From NCBI GenBank assembly GCA_038324085.1, contig JBBQHP010000016.1:1-64000 (forward strand): 64,000 nucleotides of DNA. Reading direction: 5' to 3'. How positions within the stretch are numbered: the first letter of the stretch is position 1; each line of letters opens with the position of its first letter. The notes under the pieces were generated by a model, which searched no databases, had not been told where the DNA came from, and saw only the letters and a program-made list of their open reading frames with translations. Position numbers and translations under genes: made by a program. Of this stretch, positions 32,832 through 41,259 are shown one piece after another. This DNA is from Ga0077523 sp038324085. GTDB taxonomy: Bacteria > Pseudomonadota > Gammaproteobacteria > Burkholderiales > Ga0077523.

Positions 32832-33302
32832 ATGCGGTACGTGGATGGATTGGCGGAACAGCGAACGCTGGTGATTGGCCCCAACATGTCGCTCTCGCGG
32901 GCAGGGCGCGGTTGGTTCTTTGCATCCATGATGGTCGTATCGCTGGGGATCGCGACAGTCTGGGCCCTCAATGGTGCGTGGTATGTTGTTCCGTTCGCCG
33001 GAATCGAAATGGCGGTCCTGTACGCGGCATTGACGGCAGTTGAACGACGTGTCGGGGACGGAGAGTCGATCACAGTCGACGGGGATCGGGTGATCGTGGA
33101 GCGGACCCGGATCGGGAAAACGGCGAGATATGAGTTTCACCGCTGCTGGGCACGGGTCGTCATGACGGAATCCGTAGGGCGCCATCGCGGCGTCCTGGTG
33201 ATGCGATCGCACGGCCGTGAAGTGGAAATCGGCGACTTCCTCACCGATCCGGAGCGCATTGCAGTTGCAGACGAGCTGCGCAGGCGGCTTGGCAATATTT
33301 GA
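32832..33302 (+). CDS. DUF2244 membrane protein
   Basis: This 156-residue protein has two central membrane helices (GWFFASMMVVSLGIATVWAL and WYVVPFAGIEMAVLYAAL) and a cytoplasmic C-terminal beta domain (ERTRIGKTARYEFHRCWARV...GREVEIGDFLTDPER) typical of DUF2244. The family regularly lies directly upstream of cytochrome oxidase genes in Alpha- and Betaproteobacteria, suggesting a link to oxidase assembly, but no function is established. ATG 32832 follows a GAGGG-type site; the longer frame to 32553 overlaps bioC and is rejected. coxB starts 19 bp after the stop. Confidence 0.88.
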   Translation: MRYVDGLAEQRTLVIGPNMSLSRAGRGWFFASMMVVSLGIATVWALNGAWYVVPFAGIEMAVLYAALTAVERRVGDGESITVDGDRVIVERTRIGKTARYEFHRCWARVVMTESVGRHRGVLVMRSHGREVEIGDFLTDPERIAVADELRRRLGNI

Positions 33303-33321
33303 ATCAGGAGGCTTGGGCAGC

Positions 33322-34443
33322 ATGACGAGAACGATGACGCGGCGGCTGGCTGCCGTGGGTGCGATCGGTTGGACCGGGAGCGCGCTCGCAAAGCTGAATT
33401 TCCAGGAGCCGACGACTCCGATTGCGCAGCAGATCTACAGCCTCCACACGAATATCCTGATCATCTGCCTAGTGATCTTCGTGCTGGTGTTTGGTGCGAT
33501 GTTCTATGCGATCTTCAATCATCGAAAATCGGTTGGGCACAAGGCGGCGCATTTCCACGAGAACACGACTGTGGAAGTAATCTGGACCGTGATTCCGTTT
33601 CTGATCCTGATGGGTATGGCTGCTCCGGCAACGAAGACCATCATCGCGATGAAGGACACGAGCAACGCGGATCTGACCATCAAGGCCGTCGGCTATCAGT
33701 GGAAATGGGGCTATGAGTACATTCGCGGCGAGGGTTCCCTCGCCGGTGTGAGCGACGGAATCAAGTACTACTCGAATCTTTCCACCACGATGGATCAGAT
33801 CTACGACAAGTCGGTCCCGAAGGGCGAGCACTACTTGCTTGAGGTGGACAACCCGATGGTGGTGCCGGTTGGCAAGAAAGTGCGCATCCTCACAACGGCG
33901 AACGACGTTATCCATTCTTTCTGGGTGCCGTCCTTCGGGATCAAGCAGGATGCGATTCCCGGATTCATCCGCGACACCTGGTTCACGGCGGAGAAGATCG
34001 GCGAGTTCCGTGGCCAGTGCGCAGAACTGTGCGGCAAGGAGCATGGATTCATGCCGATCGTGGTTAACGTCGTGAGCGAGGAAGACTTCAAGGCATGGGC
34101 CTCGAAGCAGGCAAAGGACAACGGCGCGCCAGCTGCGGACACAGCTGCGACTCCCGCAGCAGAGGTGGCCACGGAAACCGTCGCAGCCGCCTCGGCCGGG
34201 CCCGCCGACGGCAAGAAGACCTTCGAAGGGGTATGTGCTGCTTGTCACATGACTGGTGTGGCCGGCGCGCCCAAGGTCGGCGAGAAGGCGGTGTGGGCAC
34301 CGAGAATCGCCCAGGGCAACGACCTGCTCTATGAGCACGCGCTGAAGGGTAAGGGCGTGATGCCGGCCAAAGGCGGCAACCCCGCGCTTTCCGACGCCGA
34401 TGTCAAAGCGGCTGTTGATCACATGGTGAGCCTGTCGAAGTAG
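33322..34443 (+). CDS. coxB: Cytochrome c oxidase subunit II with fused cytochrome c domain
   Basis: This 373-residue CoxB has a signal peptide, two membrane helices (about 40-65 and 85-105), and a cupredoxin domain carrying the binuclear CuA site: C233, C237, H241 and M244 in GQCAELCGKEHGFM. An Ala/Thr-rich linker leads to a C-terminal class I cytochrome c domain with heme motif CAACH (305-309) and an axial methionine in GVMPAKGG. It takes electrons from soluble cytochrome c. This caa3-like fusion is common in the group. ATG 33322 follows an AGGAGG-like site. Confidence 0.96.
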   Translation: MTRTMTRRLAAVGAIGWTGSALAKLNFQEPTTPIAQQIYSLHTNILIICLVIFVLVFGAMFYAIFNHRKSVGHKAAHFHENTTVEVIWTVIPFLILMGMAAPATKTIIAMKDTSNADLTIKAVGYQWKWGYEYIRGEGSLAGVSDGIKYYSNLSTTMDQIYDKSVPKGEHYLLEVDNPMVVPVGKKVRILTTANDVIHSFWVPSFGIKQDAIPGFIRDTWFTAEKIGEFRGQCAELCGKEHGFMPIVVNVVSEEDFKAWASKQAKDNGAPAADTAATPAAEVATETVAAASAGPADGKKTFEGVCAACHMTGVAGAPKVGEKAVWAPRIAQGNDLLYEHALKGKGVMPAKGGNPALSDADVKAAVDHMVSLSK

Positions 34444-34499
34444 CGGGCAGGACCGACCAACCCAAAAGTATTCGCGAAACACCGATCAGGAGTTCGAAC

Positions 34500-36080
34500 A
34501 TGGAAGCCGTACACGGGCACGATCACGGTCACGACCACGCGCACTATCCCGGCGGAGCGATGCGATGGATCACCACGACGAACCACAAGGACATCGGCAC
34601 GCTGTACCTGTGGTTCAGCTTCACCATGTTCATTACCGGGGGAATTCTCGCCCTGGGGATTCGCGCAGAACTGTTCCAGCCCGGCATGCAGCTCTGGAAG
34701 CCGGAGTTCTTCAACCAGCTTACTACGCTGCACGGGTTGATCATGGTGTTCGGAGCGATCATGCCGGCCTTCGTGGGATTCGCCAACTGGCAGGTGCCGA
34801 TGATGATCGGCGCACCGGACATGGCCTTTGCCCGGATGAACAATTTCAGCTTCTGGCTGTTGCCGCCGGCGGCTCTCCTGCTCGTGGGCTCGTTCTTCGT
34901 TCCCGGTGGTGCGACGGGCGCCGGCTGGACCCTGTACGCCCCGCTGTCGGTGCAGCAGGGCATGGGCATGGACATGGCGATCTTCGCCATCCACATCATG
35001 GGCGCGTCGTCGATCATGGGGTCGATCAACATCATCACCACGATTCTCAACATGCGTGCGCCAGGCATGACGCTGATGAAGATGCCGCTGTTCGTGTGGA
35101 CGTGGCTCATCACGGCCTATCTGCTCATCGCGGTGATGCCGGTGCTCGCGGGCGCCGTGACCATGTTGCTCACAGACCGCCACTTCGGAACCCATTTCTT
35201 CAATGCGGCCGGCGGCGGAGATCCGGTCTTGTACCAGCACGTGTTCTGGTTCTTCGGGCATCCCGAGGTCTACATCATGATCCTGCCGGCGTTCGGAATC
35301 GTGTCTCAGGTCATTCCAGCCTTCGCCCGAAAACCGCTGTTCGGCTATTCGTCGATGGTCTACGCGACATCGTCGATCGCGATCCTGTCGTTCATCGTAT
35401 GGGCCCACCACATGTTCACGGTCGGGATGCCCGCTGCCGGGCAGCTTTTCTTCATGTACGCGACGATGCTGATTGCTGTGCCGACCGGCGTGAAGGTGTT
35501 CAACTGGATCGCGACGATGTGGAAGGGATCGATGACATTCGAAACCCCGATGCTGTTCTCCGTTGGATTTCTGTTCGTGTTCACGATGGGCGGGTTCACC
35601 GGATTGATCCTCGCGATCACGCCCGTGGACATTCAACTGCAGGACACGTACTACGTCGTGGCGCATTTTCACTACGTTCTGGTCGCGGGCTCGCTGTTCG
35701 CAATCTTTGCGGGGGTGTACTTCTGGCTCCCGAAGTGGACCGGACACATGTATGACGAGACACTGGGCAAGTGGCATTTCTGGCTGTCGCTGATCTTCTT
35801 CAATGTCACTTTCTTCGTGATGCATTTCCTGGGACTTGCCGGAATGCCCAGACGCATTCCCGACTATGCGCCGCAGTTTGCCGACTTCAACATGATCGCC
35901 TCCATCGGGGCCTTCGGTTTCGGATTGACGCAGCTGCTCTTCCTCTACGTGGTCGTGAAATGCATCAAGGGTGGCGAGAAGGCTCCGGCGAAGCCGTGGG
36001 AAGGAGCCGACAGCCTCGAGTGGACGCTGCCGTCCCCCGCGCCGTATCACAGCTTCGAGACTCCACCCATCGTCAAGTAA
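34500..36080 (+). CDS. ctaD: Cytochrome c oxidase subunit I (aa3-type)
   Basis: This 526-residue catalytic subunit has 12 membrane helices and binds heme a and the heme a3-CuB centre. The CuB histidine/tyrosine region FWFFGHPEVYIMILPAFG (H254-Y258, with the proton-channel E256), the AHHMFTVGM histidine pair, and the HFHY heme ligands (VVAHFHYVLV) are all present. K- and D-channel residues appear intact, consistent with an A1-type proton pump. A His/Asp-rich N-terminus (GHDHGHDHAHY) is typical. It lies 56 bp after coxB. Confidence 0.97.
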   Translation: MEAVHGHDHGHDHAHYPGGAMRWITTTNHKDIGTLYLWFSFTMFITGGILALGIRAELFQPGMQLWKPEFFNQLTTLHGLIMVFGAIMPAFVGFANWQVPMMIGAPDMAFARMNNFSFWLLPPAALLLVGSFFVPGGATGAGWTLYAPLSVQQGMGMDMAIFAIHIMGASSIMGSINIITTILNMRAPGMTLMKMPLFVWTWLITAYLLIAVMPVLAGAVTMLLTDRHFGTHFFNAAGGGDPVLYQHVFWFFGHPEVYIMILPAFGIVSQVIPAFARKPLFGYSSMVYATSSIAILSFIVWAHHMFTVGMPAAGQLFFMYATMLIAVPTGVKVFNWIATMWKGSMTFETPMLFSVGFLFVFTMGGFTGLILAITPVDIQLQDTYYVVAHFHYVLVAGSLFAIFAGVYFWLPKWTGHMYDETLGKWHFWLSLIFFNVTFFVMHFLGLAGMPRRIPDYAPQFADFNMIASIGAFGFGLTQLLFLYVVVKCIKGGEKAPAKPWEGADSLEWTLPSPAPYHSFETPPIVK

Positions 36081-36102
36081 TCCGATCCCGGTGGTGCGAA
36101 CC

Positions 36103-36219
36103 ATGAGCACAATCAGCAACGAGCGCGGGTCGGACAAGACGAGGACGGTCTTCCTGCTGTTGGCCGTCGTGTTCGCGTTCTTCATCGGCGCCATTGTTCG
36201 GCGTTGGATATGGCACTGA
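36103..36219 (+). CDS. Cytochrome oxidase small assembly protein
   Basis: This 38-residue protein has one membrane helix (VFLLLAVVFAFFIGAIVRRW) and a charged N-terminus. Short single-helix proteins at this exact place between coxA and ctaG are annotated as cytochrome oxidase small assembly proteins in many Betaproteobacteria. It is too short for most gene finders. ATG 36103 is the only likely start, and its stop overlaps the ctaG start region by 10 bp, which supports its being translated. Direct evidence for its function here is lacking. Confidence 0.75.
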   Translation: MSTISNERGSDKTRTVFLLLAVVFAFFIGAIVRRWIWH

Positions 36220-36782
36220 AGAGCGAAAACGGGCGGACCCTGCGCAAGCTTGCCGTCGTCGCGCTGGGCATGTTCGGGTTCGGCTACGCGTTGGTCCCGT
36301 TCTACAAGCAGATCTGCGAAGTGGCCGGCCTGAACCAGATTCAGCAATCCGAAACCGTCGTGAATTCCCAGGTCGATACGTCTCGGACCCTCGTGCTCGA
36401 GTTTGATGCCAATACGGGCACCGAGCTTCCGTGGCAGTTCCGACCTGTCGAGAGAAGCCTCAAGGTGCACCCGGGCCAACTGGTTCAGGTCAACTACGAG
36501 GTTCGCAACGACTCCGACGAGGTCGTGACCGGGCAGGCGATTCCCAGCTACGGTCCGAGGATCGCTCAGCGTTACTTCCGCAAACTGGACTGCTTCTGCT
36601 TCGCCACGCAGGAACTGAAGCCCCGCGAAGTACGGCGGATGCCGGTGGTTTTCGTCGTGCTTCCCGAACTGCCGGCTGAAGTCGGAACCATCACACTTTC
36701 GTATACGTTTTTCCGCGTCGAAGGCGCGGCGAAGGCGGCGGCAACACGCGACCCTGTGGGCACGCGTATCGGGGCTTCGTGA
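36210..36782 (+). CDS. ctaG: Cytochrome c oxidase assembly protein CtaG (Cox11)
   Basis: This 190-residue protein delivers copper to the CuB site of subunit I. It has a single N-terminal membrane helix (LRKLAVVALGMFGFGYALVPFYKQICEV, with the conserved cysteine at the periplasmic end) and the periplasmic Cu-binding FCFATQELKPRE. YKQICEVAG, CFCF and the length are diagnostic of Cox11. ATG 36210 is preferred over TTG 36204. It overlaps the small assembly protein gene and precedes ctaE. Confidence 0.95.
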   Translation: MALKSENGRTLRKLAVVALGMFGFGYALVPFYKQICEVAGLNQIQQSETVVNSQVDTSRTLVLEFDANTGTELPWQFRPVERSLKVHPGQLVQVNYEVRNDSDEVVTGQAIPSYGPRIAQRYFRKLDCFCFATQELKPREVRRMPVVFVVLPELPAEVGTITLSYTFFRVEGAAKAAATRDPVGTRIGAS

Positions 36783-36845
36783 CGTTCGGAACACGTCGCA
36801 ACGCGCTACACCACATCAAAGATCAGAGATCCAAGGGAGCATACG

Positions 36846-37694
36846 ATGCAGCAAGCCCAGTCCTACTACATTCCGCAGCCGTCGACGTGGCCGATCATCG
36901 GCGCGTGCGCATTGCTGTGTTTAGGGTTTGGTGCCGCATTTACCATGAACGACATTGGCGCCGGGCTGTGGTTGCTGCTCATCGGCTTTGCCATCTTGAT
37001 CTATCTTTTTTTCGGCTGGTTCGGGCAGGTCGCGCGCGAGAGCGAATCAGGCACCTACAGCACACAGGTGGACATTTCATTTCGCTGGGGCATGAGCTGG
37101 TTCATCTTTTCCGAAGTGATGTTCTTCGCTGCTTTCTTCGGGGCGCTGTTCTACATGCGCATACTGTCAGTACCTGATCTCGCCTTGGGGCCTTCTGGCG
37201 AGTTCATATGGCCGGGATTCTCTGCAAGATGGCCCGCTTCAGGGCCTGGTATCGAGGAAACCTTCACGCCAATGGGCGCATGGGGCATTCCCGCAATCAA
37301 TACCATGATCCTGCTGACTTCCGGCGCCACCGTGACGTGGGCGCACTGGGGCCTGATAAAGAACAACCGAACGCAGTTGATACTGGGCCTCATTGCGACG
37401 GTCGCCCTCGGCATCGTATTTCTGTTCCTGCAAGGCTACGAGTACTACCACGCCTACCACGAACTTAACCTCAATCTGACCATGGGCGCATACGGCGCCA
37501 GCTTCTTCATGCTGACGGGCTTCCATGGATTCCACGTGACGATGGGCACCATCATGCTGATGGTGATCCTCGGGCGCTGCCTGGCCGGTCATTTCAAGCC
37601 CGAACACCACTTCGGATTCGAGGCGGTTTCCTGGTACTGGCACTTCGTCGATGTGGTCTGGCTTCTATTGTTCGTGCTCGTCTACTGGCTCTGA
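36846..37694 (+). CDS. ctaE: Cytochrome c oxidase subunit III
   Basis: This 282-residue subunit has seven membrane helices and stabilises the oxidase. Signatures include YIPQPSTWPIIG at the start, WGMSWFIFSEVMFFAAFF, the YEYYHAYHELNL loop, and HGFHVTMGTIMLM...FEAVSWYWHFVDVVWLLLFVLVYW at the end, all typical of CtaE/CoxC. It lies 63 bp after ctaG and is followed by a strong terminator, so the structural operon probably ends here. Confidence 0.96.
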   Translation: MQQAQSYYIPQPSTWPIIGACALLCLGFGAAFTMNDIGAGLWLLLIGFAILIYLFFGWFGQVARESESGTYSTQVDISFRWGMSWFIFSEVMFFAAFFGALFYMRILSVPDLALGPSGEFIWPGFSARWPASGPGIEETFTPMGAWGIPAINTMILLTSGATVTWAHWGLIKNNRTQLILGLIATVALGIVFLFLQGYEYYHAYHELNLNLTMGAYGASFFMLTGFHGFHVTMGTIMLMVILGRCLAGHFKPEHHFGFEAVSWYWHFVDVVWLLLFVLVYWL

Positions 37695-37767
37695 CGGACC
37701 GCCTGCACAGAAAAAAACGATAGGGGTGGAGGAGAAGCCTCTCCAAAGAGGGGGGCAGGAAGATCAC

Positions 37768-37798
37768 GCCGCACGGCAGCTAGTGCGGCGATTTTTTT
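37768..37798 (+). terminator. Intrinsic terminator after ctaE
   Basis: GCCGCAC (37768-37774) pairs with GTGCGGC (37783-37789) around an 8-base loop, followed by GATTTTTTT. This is a strong rho-independent terminator for the coxB-ctaE transcript. Confidence 0.85.
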
Positions 37799-37816
37799 AT
37801 GGAAGGGAATCTCCGC

Positions 37817-38014
37817 TCAACCACCCTTGTTCGGGAAGAAACCAAACCAGTATCCAAGCATCAGAATCAGGAACAGCGTGACCGACAAAGTGACCCTCAG
37901 GGTGAGTGCCTTAACCGTTCGGTCTGTCGTGCCCTTGTCGCGCAGCAGATAGAACAGGGCCGAGCCGAGGCTTGCGAGAATCAATACGATGAAGATTACG
38001 ATGACAGTCTTCAT
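37817..38014 (-). CDS. DUF2909 twin transmembrane protein
   Basis: This 65-residue protein has two membrane helices (KTVIVIFIVLILASLGSALFYLL and RVTLSVTLFLILMLGYWFGF) joined by a short basic loop containing the DKGTTDRTVKALTLRV pattern of the DUF2909 family. Members sit between ctaE and surf1 on the opposite strand in many Betaproteobacteria. Function unknown, possibly linked to oxidase assembly. It is divergent from surf1. Confidence 0.9.
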   Translation of the reverse strand: MKTVIVIFIVLILASLGSALFYLLRDKGTTDRTVKALTLRVTLSVTLFLILMLGYWFGFFPNKGG

Positions 38015-38076
38015 GATCGGGGCAATGGGATGACGAGTCAGTGTATCCGAATGGCCACCTTGCAGTCATCGCCGGA

Positions 38077-38805
38077 ATGACTGCTGCTCAGAAGGCGTTT
38101 CGCCCTCGCTTGGTGCCTACGATCGCTGCCCTGGTCGGATTGACCCTGACCGTTTCCGCCTGCCTGTGGCAGTTGGGTCGCGGACAGGAAAAAGACCGGA
38201 TCGCAGCTGAGGCTGCTGCATCGATGGCCGATCCACCCATGAACGTGGGGTTGCAGCCGCTGGCCGAACATTCAGTGCGGTTTCGCAGGGTCACGGTGCG
38301 AGGTGAACTGCTTCCAGATCGCGCCGTATTCCTCGACAATCAGGCGCACGGGGCGACGCCGGGTTACATCGTGTTTATGCCGCTTCGAATTGCTGGCAGC
38401 ACCATGCATGTGCTGGTCAAGCGAGGCTGGATTGCCGCTCCGGATGACCGGGCGAAGGAACCTCGGGTGCCGACGCCGACGGGCGAAGTCGAGATCGAAG
38501 GGCTGGCGCTACCCCCGACCTCGCGCTTTCTCGAACTGTCGGCGCAGTCACACGCCGGGCGGGTATGGCAGAACGTTACCCTGGAACGCATTGCGCGAGA
38601 GTCCGGACTAACGTTTCAACCACTGATTCTCGAGCAGCACAGCAGTGCCGATGACGGGCTCGAGCGTACCTGGTCTCCACCCTCCAGCGGATCGGCAAAA
38701 CACTACGGCTACGCTTTCCAGTGGGGGGCAATGGCTGTTCTCATCATCATCCTTTTCGTGGTCCTCAATGTCCGACGCAACGCTTCCCCGCCGCCCGCGA
38801 CGTGA
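38077..38805 (+). CDS. SURF1-family cytochrome oxidase biogenesis protein
   Basis: This 242-residue protein with an N- and a C-terminal membrane helix helps insert heme a into subunit I. Family marks are CLWQLGRGQEKD, RFRRVTVRGELLPDR, FLDNQAHGATPGYIVFMPL, KRGWIA, and the C-terminal KHYGYAFQWGAMAVLIIILFVVLNVRR. ATG 38077 is preferred; a GTG at 38041 would add 12 residues. The 3' end overlaps the next gene by 38 bp. Confidence 0.93.
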   Translation: MTAAQKAFRPRLVPTIAALVGLTLTVSACLWQLGRGQEKDRIAAEAAASMADPPMNVGLQPLAEHSVRFRRVTVRGELLPDRAVFLDNQAHGATPGYIVFMPLRIAGSTMHVLVKRGWIAAPDDRAKEPRVPTPTGEVEIEGLALPPTSRFLELSAQSHAGRVWQNVTLERIARESGLTFQPLILEQHSSADDGLERTWSPPSSGSAKHYGYAFQWGAMAVLIIILFVVLNVRRNASPPPAT

Positions 38806-39352
38806 ACTCTGGCTGCTGGCCCTGATCACGATCGTTCCCGTTGTAGCCTCCTACTTTGCCTACTATGTCTGGCGGCCGGAAGGTCTGAAGAATTACGGGG
38901 AACTCATCACGCCTCCGATACCGCTCAGAGGTCTCGCGGCAGGGGGCGATGCGATCGCCCCGCCCTTCGATACCGATCCGCTCAAGGGGCGCTGGGTCCT
39001 CGTGATGGTCGATTCCGGCGGGTGCGACGCGACCTGCAAGTCCAAGCTGTGGCAGATACGTCAACTGCGCCTCACCCAAGGCGTGGACATGGAGCGCATC
39101 GAGCGCGTTTGGCTGGTCGACGACGGTGCCGCCCCCGATCCGGGACTGCTGACGGAGTATGAGGGTACGGTTGTCATGCAAGCTCGTGCGAGCGCGCTCA
39201 TCGACAAATTGTCAACGACGGATGCGCAGCGCGACCATCTTTTTCTGGTCGATCCGCTTGGCAATCTGATGATGCGTTTTCCGAAAAACGCCGATCCGAA
39301 TCGCATCAAAAAGGATCTCGGCCAACTCCTGAAGGTTTCGAGGATCGGTTGA
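38768..39352 (+). CDS. Membrane-anchored Sco-like (thioredoxin-fold) protein
   Basis: This 194-residue protein has an N-terminal membrane helix (ELWLLALITIVPVVASYFAYYVW) and a periplasmic domain. It keeps three possible Cu ligands arranged as in Sco proteins: C86 and C90 in GGCDATCKSK (CxxxC) and H157 in RDHLFLVDPLGN, which aligns with the VDHSS...DPKGR region of the Sco protein encoded downstream. The rest is diverged and it is often annotated only as a cytochrome oxidase-associated membrane protein. It is probably a copper or thiol factor for the oxidase. ATG 38768 lies inside surf1; the stop overlaps ctaA. Confidence 0.8.
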   Translation: MSDATLPRRPRRELWLLALITIVPVVASYFAYYVWRPEGLKNYGELITPPIPLRGLAAGGDAIAPPFDTDPLKGRWVLVMVDSGGCDATCKSKLWQIRQLRLTQGVDMERIERVWLVDDGAAPDPGLLTEYEGTVVMQARASALIDKLSTTDAQRDHLFLVDPLGNLMMRFPKNADPNRIKKDLGQLLKVSRIG

Positions 39353-40365
39353 TGAGCATCACCCGTCTATTCCGCATCCTGGTTCGCAGCGCGACCGTGC
39401 TCGCATTCGCGGTGGTCGTGTTCGGAGCGTTCGTGCGTCTTTCCGACGCTGGACTCGGCTGCCCCGATTGGCCTGGCTGCTACGGTCACGTGTCGGTACC
39501 GACATCGCAGGCTGCATTGGCAAAGGCAACCGAGCGCTACCCGGGGAGCGCAATCCAGGCGCGCAAGGCGTGGATCGAGATGATTCATCGCTACCTCGCT
39601 GGTACGCTCGGCCTGATGGTGCTCGCGATCGGGATCCTCGCCTGGCGAGCGCGCTTGATCTCATTGCAGTCGCCACTATTGCCGAGCGTACTGGTGGCGT
39701 TGATCGTGGTGCAGGCGCTCTTCGGCATGTGGACTGTGACTCTAAAACTCATGCCGATCGTGGTAACGCTGCATCTCCTCGGCGGAATGACCACATTGGC
39801 GGTACTTGCGTGGCTCACGTCACGTCATGGAGAAATGCGCATGGCCCGGGACTCTACTGAGGCGACGCCTGTCAATGTGCGCGCGTGGGCGGCCGCAGGG
39901 CTGGCCGTCTTGTTTGTTCAGATCGCGCTGGGCGGATGGGTTAGTACTAACTATGCTGGTATGGCCTGCGTTGATGTGCCGCTTTGCAACGGCACGCTCA
40001 TACCGAACATGAACTTCGCAGACGGATTCACGCTCTGGCGCGAACTCGGAATGACAGCCTCGGGGGTGCCGCTTTCGGACGAATCGTTGAGCTCGATCCA
40101 GTGGGTCCATCGGGCCGGTGCTATGGTAACGGTATGCGTCCTGGGAGTTGTCGGATTGATTTCGCTGCCATTCGCGGCGCTCCGAGGATTCGGCTTCACC
40201 GTCTTCGGTTTGGCTCTCTTTCAGGCGAGTCTCGGCTTGGCCAACGTCGTGTATGTGCTCCCCGTTCCCTTGGCGGTCGCGCACAATGCGTGCGCAGCCC
40301 TGCTTCTGGTAATGCTGGTGATGCTAAACTTTCGAGCTAATTTCGCTACCCGCCGGGAGATTTGA
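39352..40365 (+). CDS. ctaA: Heme A synthase
   Basis: This 337-residue membrane protein oxidises the C8 methyl of heme O to give heme A. It has eight predicted helices, the first extracytoplasmic cysteine pair (GLGCPDWPGCYG), the conserved histidines in EMIHRYLAGTLG, TLHLLGGMTTLAVLAW, QWVHRAGA and VAHNACAALLLV, and a second cysteine pair (CVDVPLC). ATG 39352 overlaps the upstream stop as TGATG; TTG 39349 is less likely. It is followed after no gap by ctaB. Confidence 0.95.
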   Translation: MSITRLFRILVRSATVLAFAVVVFGAFVRLSDAGLGCPDWPGCYGHVSVPTSQAALAKATERYPGSAIQARKAWIEMIHRYLAGTLGLMVLAIGILAWRARLISLQSPLLPSVLVALIVVQALFGMWTVTLKLMPIVVTLHLLGGMTTLAVLAWLTSRHGEMRMARDSTEATPVNVRAWAAAGLAVLFVQIALGGWVSTNYAGMACVDVPLCNGTLIPNMNFADGFTLWRELGMTASGVPLSDESLSSIQWVHRAGAMVTVCVLGVVGLISLPFAALRGFGFTVFGLALFQASLGLANVVYVLPVPLAVAHNACAALLLVMLVMLNFRANFATRREI

Positions 40366-41259
40366 ATGGCGACCGGCTTCGCGCTGCCGCTAAAGGGTTC
40401 GCGCCTCTACCAGTTCTACCAACTTACCAAGCCGCGAGTCGTCTCGCTCATCGTGTTCACCGCGGTGATCGGGATGTTCCTGGCAGTGCCGGGCTGGGTT
40501 CCGGTGCAGCAGATGCTGGCCGGGACATTCGGCATCGCATTTGTCGCCGGTGCGGCAGCCGTGATCAATTGCCTCGTCGAACAGAAGATCGACGCCCTGA
40601 TGGCTCGAACGCGCGCGCGGCCATTGCCGATGGGGCAGCTCACATCGGCCCAGGCACTCGTCTTCGCAGTGGCACTCGGAGGGCTGGGACTGTACATCCT
40701 CTACGTGTACGCCAATCCGCTCACGATGTGGCTGACAGCAGCGACCTTTGTCGGTTACGCCGTCATCTATACGGTCATCCTGAAGCCATCGACACCGCAG
40801 AACATCGTGATCGGTGGGGCTTCGGGAGCAATGCCGCCCGTTCTCGGGTGGGCCGCCGTGACAGGTGAAGTGACGGCAGACGCCCTGCTGCTGTTCCTCA
40901 TCATCTTCGCGTGGACACCACCGCATTTCTGGGCCCTCGCGCTGTATCGAACCAAGGAATACGCTAAAGCCGGGCTACCGATGCTTCCAGTTACGCACGG
41001 CGAGAAATTTACCCGTCTGCACGTATTGCTCTATACCGTGATCCTGGTCGCCGTGAGCGCAATGCCCTTCGCGACCCGGATGAGTGGCTGGATCTACTTG
41101 GTCTCGGCTCTCGCTCTAGGTGGCGTATTTCTGCGATTCGCCTGGCGCATCTGGGTCGACTACAGCGATGAACTCTCCCGGCGGACCTTTCGGTACTCCA
41201 TTTTCTACCTGACGGCGCTGTTCGCTGCGTTGCTGGTGGACCACTACTGGCATTGGTGA
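40366..41259 (+). CDS. ctaB: Protoheme IX farnesyltransferase (heme O synthase)
   Basis: This 297-residue UbiA-type prenyltransferase adds a hydroxyethylfarnesyl chain to protoheme to make heme O. It carries the conserved aspartate-rich motif NCLVEQKIDALMARTRARPLP, the second motif WTPPHFWALALYRTKEYAKAGLPMLPVTHG, and about nine membrane helices. It starts the base after ctaA ends and its stop overlaps the sco gene start, so ctaA-ctaB-sco form one unit. Confidence 0.96.
   Translation: MATGFALPLKGSRLYQFYQLTKPRVVSLIVFTAVIGMFLAVPGWVPVQQMLAGTFGIAFVAGAAAVINCLVEQKIDALMARTRARPLPMGQLTSAQALVFAVALGGLGLYILYVYANPLTMWLTAATFVGYAVIYTVILKPSTPQNIVIGGASGAMPPVLGWAAVTGEVTADALLLFLIIFAWTPPHFWALALYRTKEYAKAGLPMLPVTHGEKFTRLHVLLYTVILVAVSAMPFATRMSGWIYLVSALALGGVFLRFAWRIWVDYSDELSRRTFRYSIFYLTALFAALLVDHYWHW

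Noticed and set aside
34419..36794. A 791-codon open frame on the minus strand opposite coxA and ctaG
   Set aside because: Antisense to strongly conserved genes, with His- and Arg-rich sequence; a shadow frame.
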